64,000 nt of DNA from Anisodus tanguticus (Eukaryota; Streptophyta; Magnoliopsida; Solanales; Solanaceae). Position numbers and translations under genes: made by a program. Every line of letters begins with the position of its first letter. The first letter of the stretch is position 1. Below, one piece after another: positions 32,777 through 46,389 of the stretch. The notes below the pieces were generated by a model that was not told the origin of the DNA, did no database searches, and saw nothing but the letters and a program-made list of their open reading frames with translations. The DNA lies in NCBI GenBank assembly GCA_034509755.1, contig CM067553.1:48736110-48800109 (forward strand), given 5' to 3'.

Positions 32777-33142
32777 TAGGTAGCCCAACGTAGTCCTGTC
32801 TACACTTACCAACTGGTAGTTGTAATATTATTAGTGTAGGCTCGCTTAGCCTATCATACTAGTAGGCACAATATTGCCTTATAGTCATTTGTCGTTTGAT
32901 TTATGATGCTATGTGTATTTTGTTTGTCTTATTTACTTGCATCATTTATTGCTTCCTTTTGCTTCTTTTTCTCTTTCAGAATTCGCTATCATGACTTTAC
33001 TCACTTTGTTTGTCTTACTTTGCTTAGGCGTGTGCTTTGTCTTGAGCCGGGGTTCTCTCGAAAACAGTCGCTCTACTTACCAAGGTAGAGGTAAGGTCTG
33101 CGTACACTCTACCCTCCCAGACCCCACATTGTGGGATTTGTT
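30126..33142 (+). mobile_element. Inactivated RTE-type LINE
   Basis: Plus-strand order: endonuclease C-terminal half, linker, reverse transcriptase, C-terminal domain, then the 3' tail (33043-33139) 'gagccggggttctctcg', 'gaggtaaggtctgcgtacac', 'cccacattgtgggattt'. This links the tail fragments elsewhere in the window to their parent. The N-terminal half of the endonuclease is missing. The terminal (GTT)n is lost at the junction with gypsy LTR sequence. Confidence 0.9.
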
Positions 33143-33674
33143 CTCTATGACTTTAGGGTGATATTTCGGGGCTAGGGTGTTAGGGAACAATATAGGGCTT
33201 TTAAAACGTCTATTTTTGTTGTCCCAGTACGCGGTTGCACACCTGAAGTCCTCTTCGCTTAGCTGATCGCGCAACAAGGGCAGTAGCACTGCCTCTGGTG
33301 CGTGGTCGCGCACCTGAAGGTCACTTCGCACAGATTGTGCAATGCCTAGTAGAATGGACATAACTCCTTGTACATAGCTCTGTTTGGCCTCCACTATATA
33401 TGGTTGGAAAGGTATTTCAAATTTATACAACTTTCATGAAGGATGTTTTGTCAAATTCCTTATATAATATTTTGAATACTCGCTTGAAGTGAGGCCTTGT
33501 GCAAACTCACTTGAAAACATGGCATGTATAGTAGATTTCGACTATACTTTGCCCAAAGACTCTTCTTATAAGTTGATTAGTTTTCAAAACACTTTCTAAT
33601 CTCCTCATCTTGGTCCCATTACGTTTCCATCGTACGGGTCAAACCTTAGTCCGAAGGTACGAGGTCTTATAATA
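33143..33674 (-). mobile_element. Partial gypsy LTR, invaded by the RTE LINE
   Basis: On the minus strand, after the pol end, comes 'cattcgaggacgaatgatct' then the purine tract AAGTGGGAGA, then 'tataagacctcgtacc'. This is the usual Solanaceae gypsy junction of coding end, polypurine tract and 3' LTR. LTR sequence continues left to about 33145, where the RTE tail starts. The far LTR end is not seen. Confidence 0.6.
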
Positions 33675-35230
33675 TCTCCCACTTGAGATCATTCGTCCTC
33701 GAATGATGGATCATGGTTAGGAGTATGACTAACTCTGAAATTTTTACAAAAATTTCAGCATAATTTTTTTTATAAATAGGACTATCACAACATCTCTCAA
33801 ACATATGCCGGCTAACCAGAGTATCAACACAAACCTCATAGGGCATCATCATACCCATAGTAGGGTAACTGAACATGAACGTGACTGGTGGAAACATGTG
33901 TACACTAAACTGTCATGAACGCATGAATACTGAACTGGATAAATAATAAACTGACATCAATATATGAGTACTAAGCTGGCATGAATATTTGAGTACTAAA
34001 TTGACATAAATATCTGAGTACTAAACTGACATGAATATTTGAGTACTGAACTGACATGAATATCTGAGTACTAAAATAACATGAATTTCTGAATCTTGGA
34101 AATGCGAATGTTATAACACAATACTGAGTGTATGACGACTAACTCTAGTGGTAATTTCAGCTCGTAAGTCACTTGACCGATCCTTTCTAGGATCATGTAC
34201 GGTATAATATATATAGGACTAAGTTTCCCTTTCTTCTCAACTCGCATGACGCTTTTCATAGGCAAAACTTTCAAGAAACACCCTATCGTTAACATAAAAC
34301 TATGAATCTCTTCGTCGCACATCCGAATAGGACTTTAGACAACTCTTAGTCATTTTCAAACGCTTCTGACTCAAATTAACTTTTTCCATAGCCTGATGGA
34401 TCAAGTCTGGCCTTAGCAATTCTATTTTGCTAACTTCAAACCAATAATAGATGGTCTACACCTCCGCCCGTACAAGGCTTCAAACGGTTCCATCGTGATA
34501 TCTATAACTTTACACCAACTCAATTAGGGAAAATGATCATCCCAATTACCTTTAAAGACTAGGATACATACTCTTAACATATCTTCGAGCGTCTGGGTAG
34601 TGTGCCCTGCCTGAAAATCTGTCGAAGGATGAAAAGTGGTACTGAGACTTACCTTGGTACCCAATCCTTTCTGAAAGAACTTCCAAAAGTTTGTTGTGAA
34701 CTGGACACCTCGATCTGAAATAATGGACATTGGAGTCCCATAAAACCTGATAATTTCCTGAGTATGCTACCTGGCGTAATCTTTTGTTGAATATGTGGTC
34801 CTCACTGGAAAAGGTGTGTTATCTTAGTATGTCGCTCTGCAATCCCTAAATTGAATCGTGATTTCTAAATGAGCGAGGTAACTTGGTATAAAGTCTTTGT
34901 TTATCGTTTCCACTCAGGACTCCGCTGCTAATTCAGACACTTTGCCATGAAATCTGTTGCGTTCTTTTTCATATAGTTCCCCCAATAAATCTTCTTTGTT
35001 GAACTTGGATGAATGAAATACCTGGAATTATAGGCTTCTGACTTGATTCGCTCTCTGAGCCTATCTACATCTGGAATACATAACCTGCCTTGGTGACTCA
35101 AGGTATTGTGATCTCCCCCTTTCTCAAAAGCCATCGTCTTATGCTTGTAAATCTCATCCTTTAGCTGTAAGTAGGGACCATTAAACTTCTTCTCCTTCAC
35201 TTTGGCTACTAAGGAGGATTAAACCATGTT
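33675..35230 (-). pseudogene. Ty3/gypsy integrase and pol C-terminal remnant
   Basis: 35200..34928: LRERIKSEAYNSRYFIHPSS, the integrase zinc-binding region. 34730..34524: SIISDRGVQFTTNFWKFFQK, GLGTKVSLSTTFHPSTD and QTLEDMLRVCI, integrase core with the second catalytic Asp and the GQAE(R) site degraded to FQAGHT. 34322..34071: FLKVLPMKSVMRVEKKGKLS and ERIGQVTYELKLP, the post-integrase region. Interrupted by stops. The left portion (33675-34070) is degraded and partly a short tandem repeat. Confidence 0.88.
33920..34095. repeat. 27-bp tandem repeat, about six copies
   Basis: Unit like 'actgacatgaatatctgagt' plus 'actaaa', repeated from about 33945 to 34090 with point differences (ATATTTGAG/ATATCTGAG, CTGACAT/TTGACAT/CTGGCAT). 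It lies inside the gypsy remnant, between the integrase end and the polypurine tract. Confidence 0.8.
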
Positions 35231-35420
35231 CTGAACGACAACACCGCCATCTTTAGAGTCCAAAAGTTGAACTCGTAGATAAGCTAAATGGTGAATTCCT
35301 TTACCATAGTCCTTTTTCCTTCTTCAATGTGAGCTAAACTTCCCATGCTTGATTTCATTCTAAGGTACTTCCTAAAAATACTCATAGTATTATTATGCAC
35401 CAACTCTTTGACCGGCACAC

Positions 35421-35514
35421 CTACCAAGGTAGAGGTAAGGTCTGCGTACACTATACCCTCACCAGACCCCCACATTGTGGGATTTCACTGGGTACGTTGT
35501 TATTGTTGGTGTTG
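35421..35514 (+). mobile_element. RTE LINE 3' tail fragment inside gypsy DNA
   Basis: 'ctaccaaggtagaggtaagg', 'tctgcgtacactataccctc', 'gtgggatttcactgggtacg' then (GTT)n-like 'ttgttattgttggtgttg'. Closely similar to the tail at 33043-33139 but with the 3' microsatellite kept. Confidence 0.8.
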
Positions 35515-36612
35515 TCTTTGACTAGCACCCTAAAATTTAGAGTCTCGTGCAATGACACCATCCACGTAACACATGACTTGACATGATCTCATATCTTTTT
35601 TGTGATCCCCTATGGAAATAACTAAGTTTGACACTAGTCGATCGATAATCATTCTACTCACTTCGTGTTTCTTATACACGTGGGACACATTCCTTATGAA
35701 GACTATCTTATTTTGCCCCTATTACTGAACTGAGGTTCTTCATATCTCATGCTAACCCTTTGGGTTTTTAAATGTCCAACTGGACTTACTGACGATTTAC
35801 GCATCACCTCCTGAGACCAATGGCTAAGGTCTTATACTTGTGAATTATTCTGTTTTGTTGGGATCCAACTATCCTTCCTTATCTTCTATAATTGTTTTGT
35901 ACTCTACAACACTGACGACTCATTTTTTTCCACTCACATCTGAGCAAATCTTCTTTACTGGGAAAAATCGAATTACCTGCATGAACGGGTTGCTAATGTA
36001 TTCATAACTAACATACTCTGTCTTAACGACTTAACTTTGCTCATATTGTCAATATTAGGGAAACTCTTTTCTGATAACTCTTAAAGACTATTCTTCTGTA
36101 GCTTGCTCTCTTGCTACTTAGATGATTTCTTCTGTCACTAATTTCTATACCTTAAATTTAACTTAACCCTTTTGAATTCTAAGACACATTCGAATTGTAT
36201 TCAAGTTGTTACCCACTTCACTAGTGTTATCCTGACTAAAGAAATTAATCATACCCCTACTAGCTCTGTTAAAATTGCTAAGTCACTGTATTTACTCAAT
36301 ACTTACTATTCTTAAGTACGTTGTTATTATTCAATTTTGACATCCATAATACAACTGCCCTTTCTCGGGCGACATCAACTTTATTCCACTTTCAATATCA
36401 TCTCAAGTCTCATTGTTGTTATCATAAACTTCATAATTATAACCCAATGGGTAGTCGTCCTGACTTGGACCTTGAATTCCTTACTCGTTGTTGGCGCCTT
36501 TGATACTTACAGTATTCGATAGAAGTGAAAGTTATTTATGTGTGGCCGGCACACGCATATAAAAGAAACTCCACTTAACATGGCTTCATAGAGTCCCTAA
36601 GATACTTGAACC
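35515..36612 (-). other. Degraded DNA, probably gypsy-derived
   Basis: It lies between gypsy integrase sequence and a gypsy-type primer site, where gag and reverse transcriptase would be expected on the minus strand. I found no convincing RT or protease motif, so the call is positional. Confidence 0.35.
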
Positions 36613-36628
36613 TAGGGCTCTAATACCA
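36613..36628 (-). other. Primer-binding site (tRNA-Met type) next to the inverted-end LTR
   Basis: The minus strand reads TGGTATTAGAGCCCTAGG, one change from TGGTATCAGAGCC, 5 nt inside the LTR edge at 36634. It shows that the LTR at 36634-37629 is a 5' LTR of a minus-strand element extending left. Confidence 0.75.
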
Positions 36629-36633
36629 AGCGT

Positions 36634-37629
36634 TGTCATGCTCCGAATCATAGCCTGGACGTAACACGACACTCGGTGCCTGGTTGCATGTGACCGAGCG
36701 AACCAACTGGCAAAAGGGACGTTAGTACATTTGAATTGTACTTTATGTAAATCAATTGAAATAATAAACAGGCACATGAAATAATAGGAACTAAACTGAA
36801 ATTGAACATAAGTACTCTTTATCCTGAATGAAGAACCACATATTTAACTGAATAAATAAGCTACGGTATCCGGCCCAATATAAGTGCACAAGCTATGGCC
36901 TTGGGCCCAAGTATACGTATACATAACTCCATCCTTAGGCCCAAAGATGCATAAAGCATAAACTACGGCCTTGGGCCCAAATACAGGTGTTCAATATTCA
37001 GGAATATAAAATAAGTTATGTATTGATTGGGTTGTCTTTTATAAGCACCCAATTTACAATTCTTTCATTCAGTTGTTTTACATGCCAATACAATTTAAAT
37101 GTATTGACGTCCCTTTTGCATAGGGCCCGCATTTCACTATGCAGCCGTAGATTTTCAGGATAGCGGATCTGCTCGTTAGGACTTTATTATATCAGCTACA
37201 TGGTGAGCTCCATTTACTTTGGGGTATTGTCTTTACTTTCAGCAGTCATGTCATGTTAGACAGTTAGGTATGCTGGGGGCCTTGTCCCAGGAATAGTCCA
37301 ATATTTTCAAATTCATGTCAAAGGTTTCATGGACTAGTCAGTATGTCAGTTTTCAGTATTCAGATGGGTTTAACCTTGTGGGCTACACTACTATGTTTTC
37401 AGACTATTTCTGCATTTATGATTAAACAATATTTTCAGTATTATTATTATTATTATTATTATTATCAAGACTCATGCTTTACCCAAACTTTTCATGTTTT
37501 AATTTATATTCTACTTTCAGTATGTTTTGATATCACATATTGATTTAGCCAGCCAGTTGATTCACTCAGTCACATGCAGTCAGACACCGAGTGTCGTGTT
37601 ACGTCCAAGTCATGGTTCGGGGCATGACA
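36634..37629 (-). mobile_element. 996-bp LTR with about 78-bp inverted ends, gypsy-type
   Basis: Left edge TGTCATGCTCCGAATCATAG and right edge ending ..CATGGTTCGGGGCATGACA. The first and last approximately 78 bp are inverse copies; both contain 'ggacgtaacacgacactcgg' in opposite orientation (about 36656 and 37585). The interior has two tandem-like words, 'ggccttgggcccaa' (36898 and 36966), and a (TTA)n tract at 37437-37464. The right edge joins the satellite array directly. No second LTR is visible. Confidence 0.75.
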
Positions 37630-40154
37630 CTAAGAACTCTGATACCCATGTATTCATGTTTAAGGACCCTGAAATGCCAAAATATTTGTTGTGAAACAAT
37701 GAATATTGATCGTCAAACCGTTTGTGATGGCCTATCAAGTTTTGGGCCGATCAGAGTCTGTTGATCAAATTTCAAAAAATGTATGTGCTAATACATATCG
37801 AGAACTCCGATCATAATGCATTCGTGTTTTAGGACTCCGAAATAGCAAACCCATTCACGGAAAACAATGAGTATCGGTCACCAAACCATTTATAATGGAC
37901 CTGTCAAGTTTCAGGCCGATTTGAGTCTGTCGATCAAATTTAAAAAAAATCATGTGTTAATGTACACACCGAGAAATACAATACCCATAAATTTGTGTTT
38001 TAGGAACCTGAAATGCCAAAATATTTGCGGCGAACAATGAGTATCGATCACCAAATCATTTGTGATGGACCCGTCAAGTTTCAGGTTGATCATAATCCGT
38101 TGATAAAATTTTAAGAAATCCATATGCAAATACACACCAATAATTTTGATAACCATGAATTCGTGTATAAGGACTCTAAAACGCCAAAATGTTCACGACG
38201 AAGCAATTAGTATTGGTCACCAAACCGTTTGTGATGGACCTGTCAAGTTTTAGGTCAATTCGAGTACGTCGATCAAATTTTGAAAAATCCACGTGCTAAT
38301 ACACACTGAGAACTCTGAGAATAATGAATTCATGTTTAGGACTCCGAAACGGCAAACAATTCACAAAGAAGCAATGAGTATCAGTCACCAAATCGTTTGT
38401 GATGAACCCATCAAGTTTCAGGCTGATCAGAGTATGTCGATCAAATTTCATAAATTCACGTGTTAATACACATTGAATACTCCGATACATATGAATTCGT
38501 GTTTCAGGACCCTAAAGCGCCAAAATATTCACGGTTAAGCAATGAGTATTCGTAACCAAATCGTTTGTGATGGACTCGTAAAGTTTCATGTCAATTAGAA
38601 TCCGTCGATAAAATTTTGAAAAGTCCATGTGTTAATACACACTGAGAATTCCAAAAACCATGAATCCATGTTTTAGGACCCTAAAACGCCAAAATGTTCA
38701 CGATGAAGCAACGAGTATCGATCACCAAACCGTATATGATGGACCAATCAAGTTTCAGACCAATCAGAGTTTGTCTGATCAAAATTTTAAAATCCATGTG
38801 CGAATACACACTAGTAACTCCAATACCCATGAATTCGTGATTAAGGACTTTGAAATGCCAAAATATTAACGGCAAAGAGATTAGTATTAGTCGCCAAACT
38901 TTTTGTGATGGACCATGGATTCATGTTTAAGGATCCTGAAACGCCAAAATATTCACGACGAAGCAATGAGTATCGATCATTAAACCATTTGTGATGAACT
39001 TGTCAAGTTTCAGGCCGATCAGAATCTGTCGATCAAATTTCAAAAAATTCATGTGTTAATACACACTGAGAACTCCGATAATAATGAATTCATTTTCAGA
39101 ACTTTGAAACGACAAAAAATTATGGCGAAGCAATGAGTTCGGTCATCAAACCGTTTATGATGGACCAGTCATGTTTCAAGCCGATTAGTGTCCATCGATA
39201 AAATTATGGAAAAGCCATGAGCTAATACACACCGAGAACTATGATAACCATGAATTTGTATTTAAGGACCCTGAAACACCAAAATATTCGCGGTGAAGCA
39301 ATGAGTATCGATTACAAATTCGTTTGTGATGGACCCGTCAAGTTTCAGGCCTATCAGAGTCTGTTCATCAAATTTTAGAAAATGTATGTGCTAATACAAA
39401 CTAATATCTCCGATCATAATTAATTTATGATTTAGGACTCCGAAATGGAAAGAAATTCTCAGCGAAGCAATGAGTATCGGCCACTAAACCATTGTTGATG
39501 GACCCGTCAAATTTCAGGCCGATCAGAGTATGTCGAGGAAATTTTAAAAAATCCATATGTGAATACACACTAAGAACTACGATACCCGTGAATTTATGTT
39601 TTAGGACCCTAAAACGCTAAAATATTCACAGTAAACAATGAGTATCGATCACCAAATCATTTGTCATGTACCCGTCAAGTTTCAGGCTGATCACAATCCA
39701 TCGATCAAGTTTTAAAAAATCCATAATCAAATACACACCCAAAACTCCGATAACGATGAATTCGTATTTAAGGACCTCGAAATGCCAAAATATTAAGTAC
39801 GAAGCAATAATATTGATCACCAAACCGTTTGTGATGGATCCGTCAAGTATCAGGTCAATCTAAGTCTGTCGATCAAATTTCAAAAACTCAATATGCTTAA
39901 TACACACCGAAAACTCCGATAATAATGAATTCATGTTTAGGACTCCAAAATGACAAGAAATTCACGATGAAGTAATGAGTATCACTCACTAAATCATTTG
40001 TGATATACCCGTCAAGTTTCAGGCCGATCATAGTATGTCGATCAAATTTCAAAATATTTATGTGCTTATGAACATCGAGAACTCCGATACAATTAATTAG
40101 TGTTTCGGGACCCTGAAACTCAAAAAAATTCTCGGGGAAGCAATAAATATCGGT

Positions 40155-40212
40155 TCCCAAAAGTACGTAGGAGTGCTCTTCCTTTCAAGCCTTCTACCTT
40201 GTGGTCTATAAC
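40155..40212. other. Foreign ~58-bp insert in the satellite
   Basis: Between 'caataaatatcggt' and 'taaaccgtttgtgatgg' lies 'aagtacgtaggagtgctctt', 'cctttcaagccttctacctt', 'gtggtctata', not found in any other monomer. It replaces only the few bases 'aaccaaa' of the unit. Origin unknown. Confidence 0.75.
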
Positions 40213-43200
40213 TAAACCGTTTGTGATGGACCCAACAAGTTTCAGGCCGATCAGTGTTCGTCGATAAAATTTTAAAAAATTCATGTGCTAATACACACCG
40301 AGAGGTTCGATAACCATGAATTCATGTTTAAGTACCCTGAAAGCCCTAAATATTCACGGCGAAGAAATGAGTATCGATCACTAAATCGTTTGTAATCGAC
40401 CCATCAAGTTTCAGGCCGATTAGAGTCCGTCGATCAAATTTCAAAATATTCATGTGTTAATACACATCGAGAACTCTGATTTTCCATGAATTCGTGTTTT
40501 TGGATGCTAAAACGTCAAAACATTCACTACAAAGAAATGAGTATCCATCACCAAATCGTTTGTGATGGAGCAGTCAAGTTTCAGGCCGATCAGAGTCCGT
40601 CAATAGAATTTCAAAAATCCATGTGTTAATACACACCGAGAAAAATGATACCCGTGAATTTTTGTTTCAGAACCCTGAAACGCCAAAATATTCACAACAA
40701 ACAATGAGTATCGATCACCAAATCATTTGTGATGGACCCGTTAAGTTATTAGACGACCAGATAACCATGGATTCATGTTTAAGGATCCTGAAACGCCAAA
40801 AGATGCACGATAAACCAATGAGTATCAGTCACCAAACCCTTTGTGATAGACCCGTCAAGTTTCAGGTCGATTAGAAACGGTCTATAAAAGTTTAAAAAAT
40901 CCATGTGCTAATACAAATCGAGAACTCCAAAAATTATGAATTCATGTATCGGTCACCAAACTGTATGTGATGGACCAATCAAGTTTCAGGCCAATCAGAG
41001 ACCGTCGATCAAATTTCGAAAATCCATGTGCTAATACACACTAATAACTCTGATACCCATGAAAACGTGATTAAAGACCTTGAAATGTCAAAATATTAAC
41101 GGTGAAGCAATTAGTATCAGTCACCAAACCGTATGTGATGGACCAATCAAGTTTCAGGCCGATCACAATCCGTCGATCAATTTTTAAAAAATCCATAATC
41201 AAATACACACCCAGAACTTCGATAACCATGAATTTGTGTTTAAGGACCTTGAAATACCAAAATATTAACGATAAAGCAATGAGTATTAGTCACCAAACCG
41301 TTTGTGATATACGTGCCAAGTATCGGGCTGATCCGAGTCTTGCGATCAAATTTTTAAAAATCCATGTGCTAATACACACCGAGAACTACGATAATAATAA
41401 ATTTGTGTTTAGGACTCCAAAGTAGCAAGAAATTCGCTATGAAGCAATGAGTATCGCTTACTAAACCATTTGTGATGTACTCGTCAGGTTTCAAGCCGAT
41501 AAGAGTACGTTGATCAAATTTCGAAATATTTATGTGCTTATACACATTGAGAACTCCGATACCAATTACTTAATGTTTTGGGACCCTGAAATGCCAATCA
41601 TTTCTTGGGTAAGCAATGAATATCGATAACCAAAACATTTATGATGGACCCAACAAGTTTCAGGCTGATCAGTGTCCGTCGATAAAATTTTGAAAAATCC
41701 ATGTGCTATTACTCACCGAGAACTCTGATAACCTTAAATTCATGTTTAAGGATCTTGAAAAACCTTAATATTCACGACGAAGCATGAGAATCGGTCACCA
41801 AATCGTTTGTAATAGACCCATCAAGTTTCATGTCAATCAGAGTCCGTCGATAGAATTTCAAAATATCCATGTGCTAATACACACCGAGAGCTATGATTTC
41901 CATGAATTAGGGTTTAACGACCCTGAAATGCCAAAAAAATCACAACAAATGAATGAGAATTGGTCACCAAACCGTGTGTGATGGATCGATCAAGTTTCAG
42001 GCTGATCAGAGTCCGTCAATAGAATTTCAAAAATTCATGTGTTAATACACAATGAGTACTCCAATACATATGATTTTGTGTTTCAGGATCCTGAAATGCT
42101 AAAACATTCGCGGCAAAGCAATGAGTATCGGTCACCAAACCATTTGTGATTGACCCGTCGAATTTCAAAAAATACATGTGCTAATACACATCGAAAACTT
42201 CAATAATAATGAATTCATATTTTAGGACTCCAAAACAACAAAAATATCGCGATGAAGTAATGAATATTCGTCTCCAAACCGTTTGTCATGGACCCGTCAA
42301 GTTCAGGTCGATTAGAATATGTTGATAATTTTTTTGAAAAATCCATGTGCTAATGAATTCGTGTTTAAGGACCCTAAAACGCCAAAATATTCACGACGAA
42401 GTAATGAGTATCGATCATTAAATTATTTGTGATGGACCCATCAAGTTTCAGACCGATGAGAGTCTGTCGATCGAATTTTAAAAAGTTCATGTGCTAATAC
42501 ATATCGAGATCTCCGATAATAATGAATTCATTTTCTGAACTCCAAAATGACAAAAACATACGGCGAAGCAATGAGTTCGGTCACCAAACCATTTATGATG
42601 GACCCATCATGTTTCAAGCCGACCAGTATCCGTCAATAAAATTATGAATAATCCATGAGCTAATACACACCGAGAACTCCGATGACCATGAATTCATGTT
42701 TAAGGACCTTGTAATGCCAAAATATTTGCGGCGAAGCAATGAGTATGGATCGCCAATCCGTTTGTGATGGACCCGTCAAGTTTCAGGTCAATCAGAGTAT
42801 GTTGATCAAATTTCAAAAAATGTATGTGCTAATACACACTGAGATCTCTGATCATAATGAATTTGTGTTTTAGGACTCCAAAACGATAAGAAATTCTCGG
42901 CGAAGCAATGAGTATCGATCACCAAACCGTTTGTGATGGACCCTCAAGTTTCAGGCCGATCAGTGTCCGTCAATCAAATTTCAAAAAATCTATGTGTTAA
43001 TACACACCGAGAACTATGATACCTGTGAATTTTTGTTTTAGGACCTTGAAACACTAAAATATTCGCAACAAACAATGAGTATCGAGCACCAAATTATTTG
43101 TGATAGACATGTCAAGTTAATAGACGACCATACTCCGTTTATCAAATTTCAAAAAATTTATGTGCTAATACATACTAATAACTCTGATACCCTTGAAAAC

Positions 43201-46200
43201 GTGATTAAAGACCCTAAAATGCCAAAATTAATGGTGAAGCAATTAGTATCAGTCACCAAACTGTTTGTGATGGACCGGTCAAGTATCAAGCTGATATGAG
43301 TCTGTTGATCAAATTTTAGAAAATGTATGTGCTAATACACACTAAGATATCCGATCATAATGAATTCATGTTTTAGGACCAAAACGGCAAGAAATTCTCG
43401 GCGAAGCAGTGAGTATCGATCACCAAACTTTTGTAATGGACCCATCAAGTTTCATGCCGATCAAAGTCCATCGATAAATTTTCAAAATATCCATGTGTTA
43501 ACACATCGAGAGCTCTAATTTCCATGAATTCGTGTTTAACGACCCTGAAATGGCAAAAAAATCACGGCAATGGAATGAGAATCGATCACCAAACCATTTG
43601 TGATGGACCCATCAAGTTTCAGGTCGATCAGCTTTCGTCAATGGAATTTCAAAAATCGTGTTCATACACACCGAGTGCTCCATTACCTATATATTTGTGT
43701 TTTAGGATCCTGAAACGCCAAAACATTCACGATAAATCAATGAGTATCGGTCACCAAATCGTTTGTGATGGACCCGTCACGTTTCAGGCCGATCAGAGTC
43801 CATCGATAAATTTTCAAAATATCCATGTGTTAACATACCGAGAGCTCTGATTTCCATGAATTCGTGGTTAACGACCCTGAAACGCCAAAAAAAATCACAG
43901 CAATGGAATGAGAATCGATCACCAAATCATTTGTGATGGACTCGTCAAGTTTCAAGTCGATCAGCTTCCGTCACTGGAATTTCAAAAATCCATATGTTCA
44001 TACACACCAAGTGCTCCATTACCTATATATTTGTGTTTTAGGATCCTGAAACGCCAAAACATTCACGGTAAATCAATGAGTATTGGTCACCAAATCGTTT
44101 GTGATTGACCCATCGAGTTTCAGGCCGATCAGAGTCCGTCGATGAAATTTAAAAAAATCCATGTGCTAATACACACCAAAAATTTCGATATCAATGAATT
44201 CATGTTTTAGGACACCGAAACAGAAAAAATATCGCGATAAAGCAATGAGTATCCGTCACCAAACCATTTGTGATGGACCCATCAAGTTTCAGGTCGATAA
44301 GAATCCGTTGTTAAAATTTTGAAAAATCCATGTGCTAATGAATTCGTGTTTCAGGATCCTGAAATGCCAAAACGTTCAGGATCCTGAAATGCTGAGAACT
44401 CCAAGAACCATGAATTTGTGTATCAGGACCCTGAAATGCCAAAATGTTTATGACGAAGTAATGAGTATCGATTATTAAATCATTTGTGATGGACCCGTCA
44501 AGTTTCAGGCCGATGAGAGTCCTCAATAATATTTCAAAAAATTCATGTGCTAATACACATCGAGAACTCCGATAATAATGAATTCACTTTCAGAACTCCG
44601 AAATGACATAAAATTACGGTGAAGCAATGAGTTCGGTCACCAAACCATTTATGATGGACCCATCATGTTTTAGGTCAATCAGTATCCGTCGATAAAATTA
44701 CGAATAATCCATGAGCTAATACACACTGAGAACTCCAATAACCATGAATTCATTTTTAAGGACCTTGTAATGCCAAAATATTCGCGACAAAGCAATGAGT
44801 ATGGATCGCCAATCCGTTTGTGATGGACCCGTCAAGTTTCAAGTCGATCAGAGTCTGTTAATCAAATTTCAAAAAATGTATGTGCTAATACACACTGAGA
44901 TCTCCGATCATAATGAATTCATGTTTTAGGACTCCAAAATGACAAGAAATTCTCGGCGAAGCAATAAGTATCGGTCACCGAACCGTTTGTGATGGACCCG
45001 TCAAGTTTCAGGCCGATCAGAGTCCGTCAATCAAATTTCAAAAAATCTATGTGTTAATACACATCGAGAACTACGATACCCGTGAATTTGTGTTTCATGA
45101 CTCTGAAATGCCAAATAATCACAACAAACAACGAGTATCGATCACCAAATCGTTTGTGCTGAACCCGTCAAGTTAATAGATGACCAGACTCTATTTATCA
45201 AATTTTAAAAAGTCCATGTGTTAATACACACCGAGAACTCCAATAACCATGGATTCGTGTTTAAGGATCTTGAAATGCCAAAAGATTCACGGTGAACAAA
45301 TGAGTATCGGTCACCAAAACCTTTGTGATGGACTCGTTAAGTTTCACGTCGATTAGAATCGGTTGATAAAATTTTGAAAATCAATGTGCTAATACACCGA
45401 GAACTCCAAAAATCATGATTTCGTGTTTCAGGATCCTAAAATGCCAAAACGTTCATAGCGAAGCAATGAGTATCGGTCACCAAATCGTATGTGATGGACC
45501 AATCAAGTTTCAATCCGATCAGGGTTCGTCGATGAAATTTCAAAAATCTATGTGCTAATACACACTAATAACTCTGATATCCATGAAAATGTGATTAAAG
45601 ACACTGAAATGCCAAAATATTAACGATGAAATAATGAGTATCAGTCACCAAATCGTTTGTGATGGACCGGTCATCCGAGTTTGTTGATCAAATTTCAGAA
45701 AATGTATATGTTAATACACACTGCGATATCCGATCATAATGAATTCATGTTTTAGGACCAAAACGACAAGAAATTCTTGCGAAGCAATGAGTATCGATCA
45801 ACAAACCATTTGTGATGGGCCCGTCAAATTTCAGGTCGATCAGAGTTCATCGATCAAATGTTGAAAATTCACGTGCTAATGCACCCCGAGAACTCCAATA
45901 ATAATGAATTCATTTTTAGAACTCCGATACGACAAAAACATTACGGTGAACCAATGAGTTCGGTCACCAAACCGTTTAGGATGGACCCGTCAAGTTTCAG
46001 GCTAATAACAATCCGTCGATCAATTTTTAAAAAATCCATAATCAAATACACACTGAGAACTCCGATAACAATGAATTCATATTTAAGGACCTTAAAATGC
46101 CAAAATATTCACGACAAGGCAATGAGTATTGATCACCAAACCATTTGTGATGGACGTGTCAAGTATCAAGTCGATCCGAGTCCGTCGATCAAATTTCAAA

Positions 46201-46389
46201 AATTTCATGTGCTAATACACACCGTGAACTCCAATAATAATGAATTCGTGTTTAAGACTCCTAAATGGCAAGAAATTTGTTGTGAAGCAATAAGTATCGG
46301 TCACCAAACCATTTGTAATGTACACGTCAAGTTTAGGTCGATCAGAGTTCGTCGATCAAATTTCAAAAAATTTATGTGCTTATACACAT

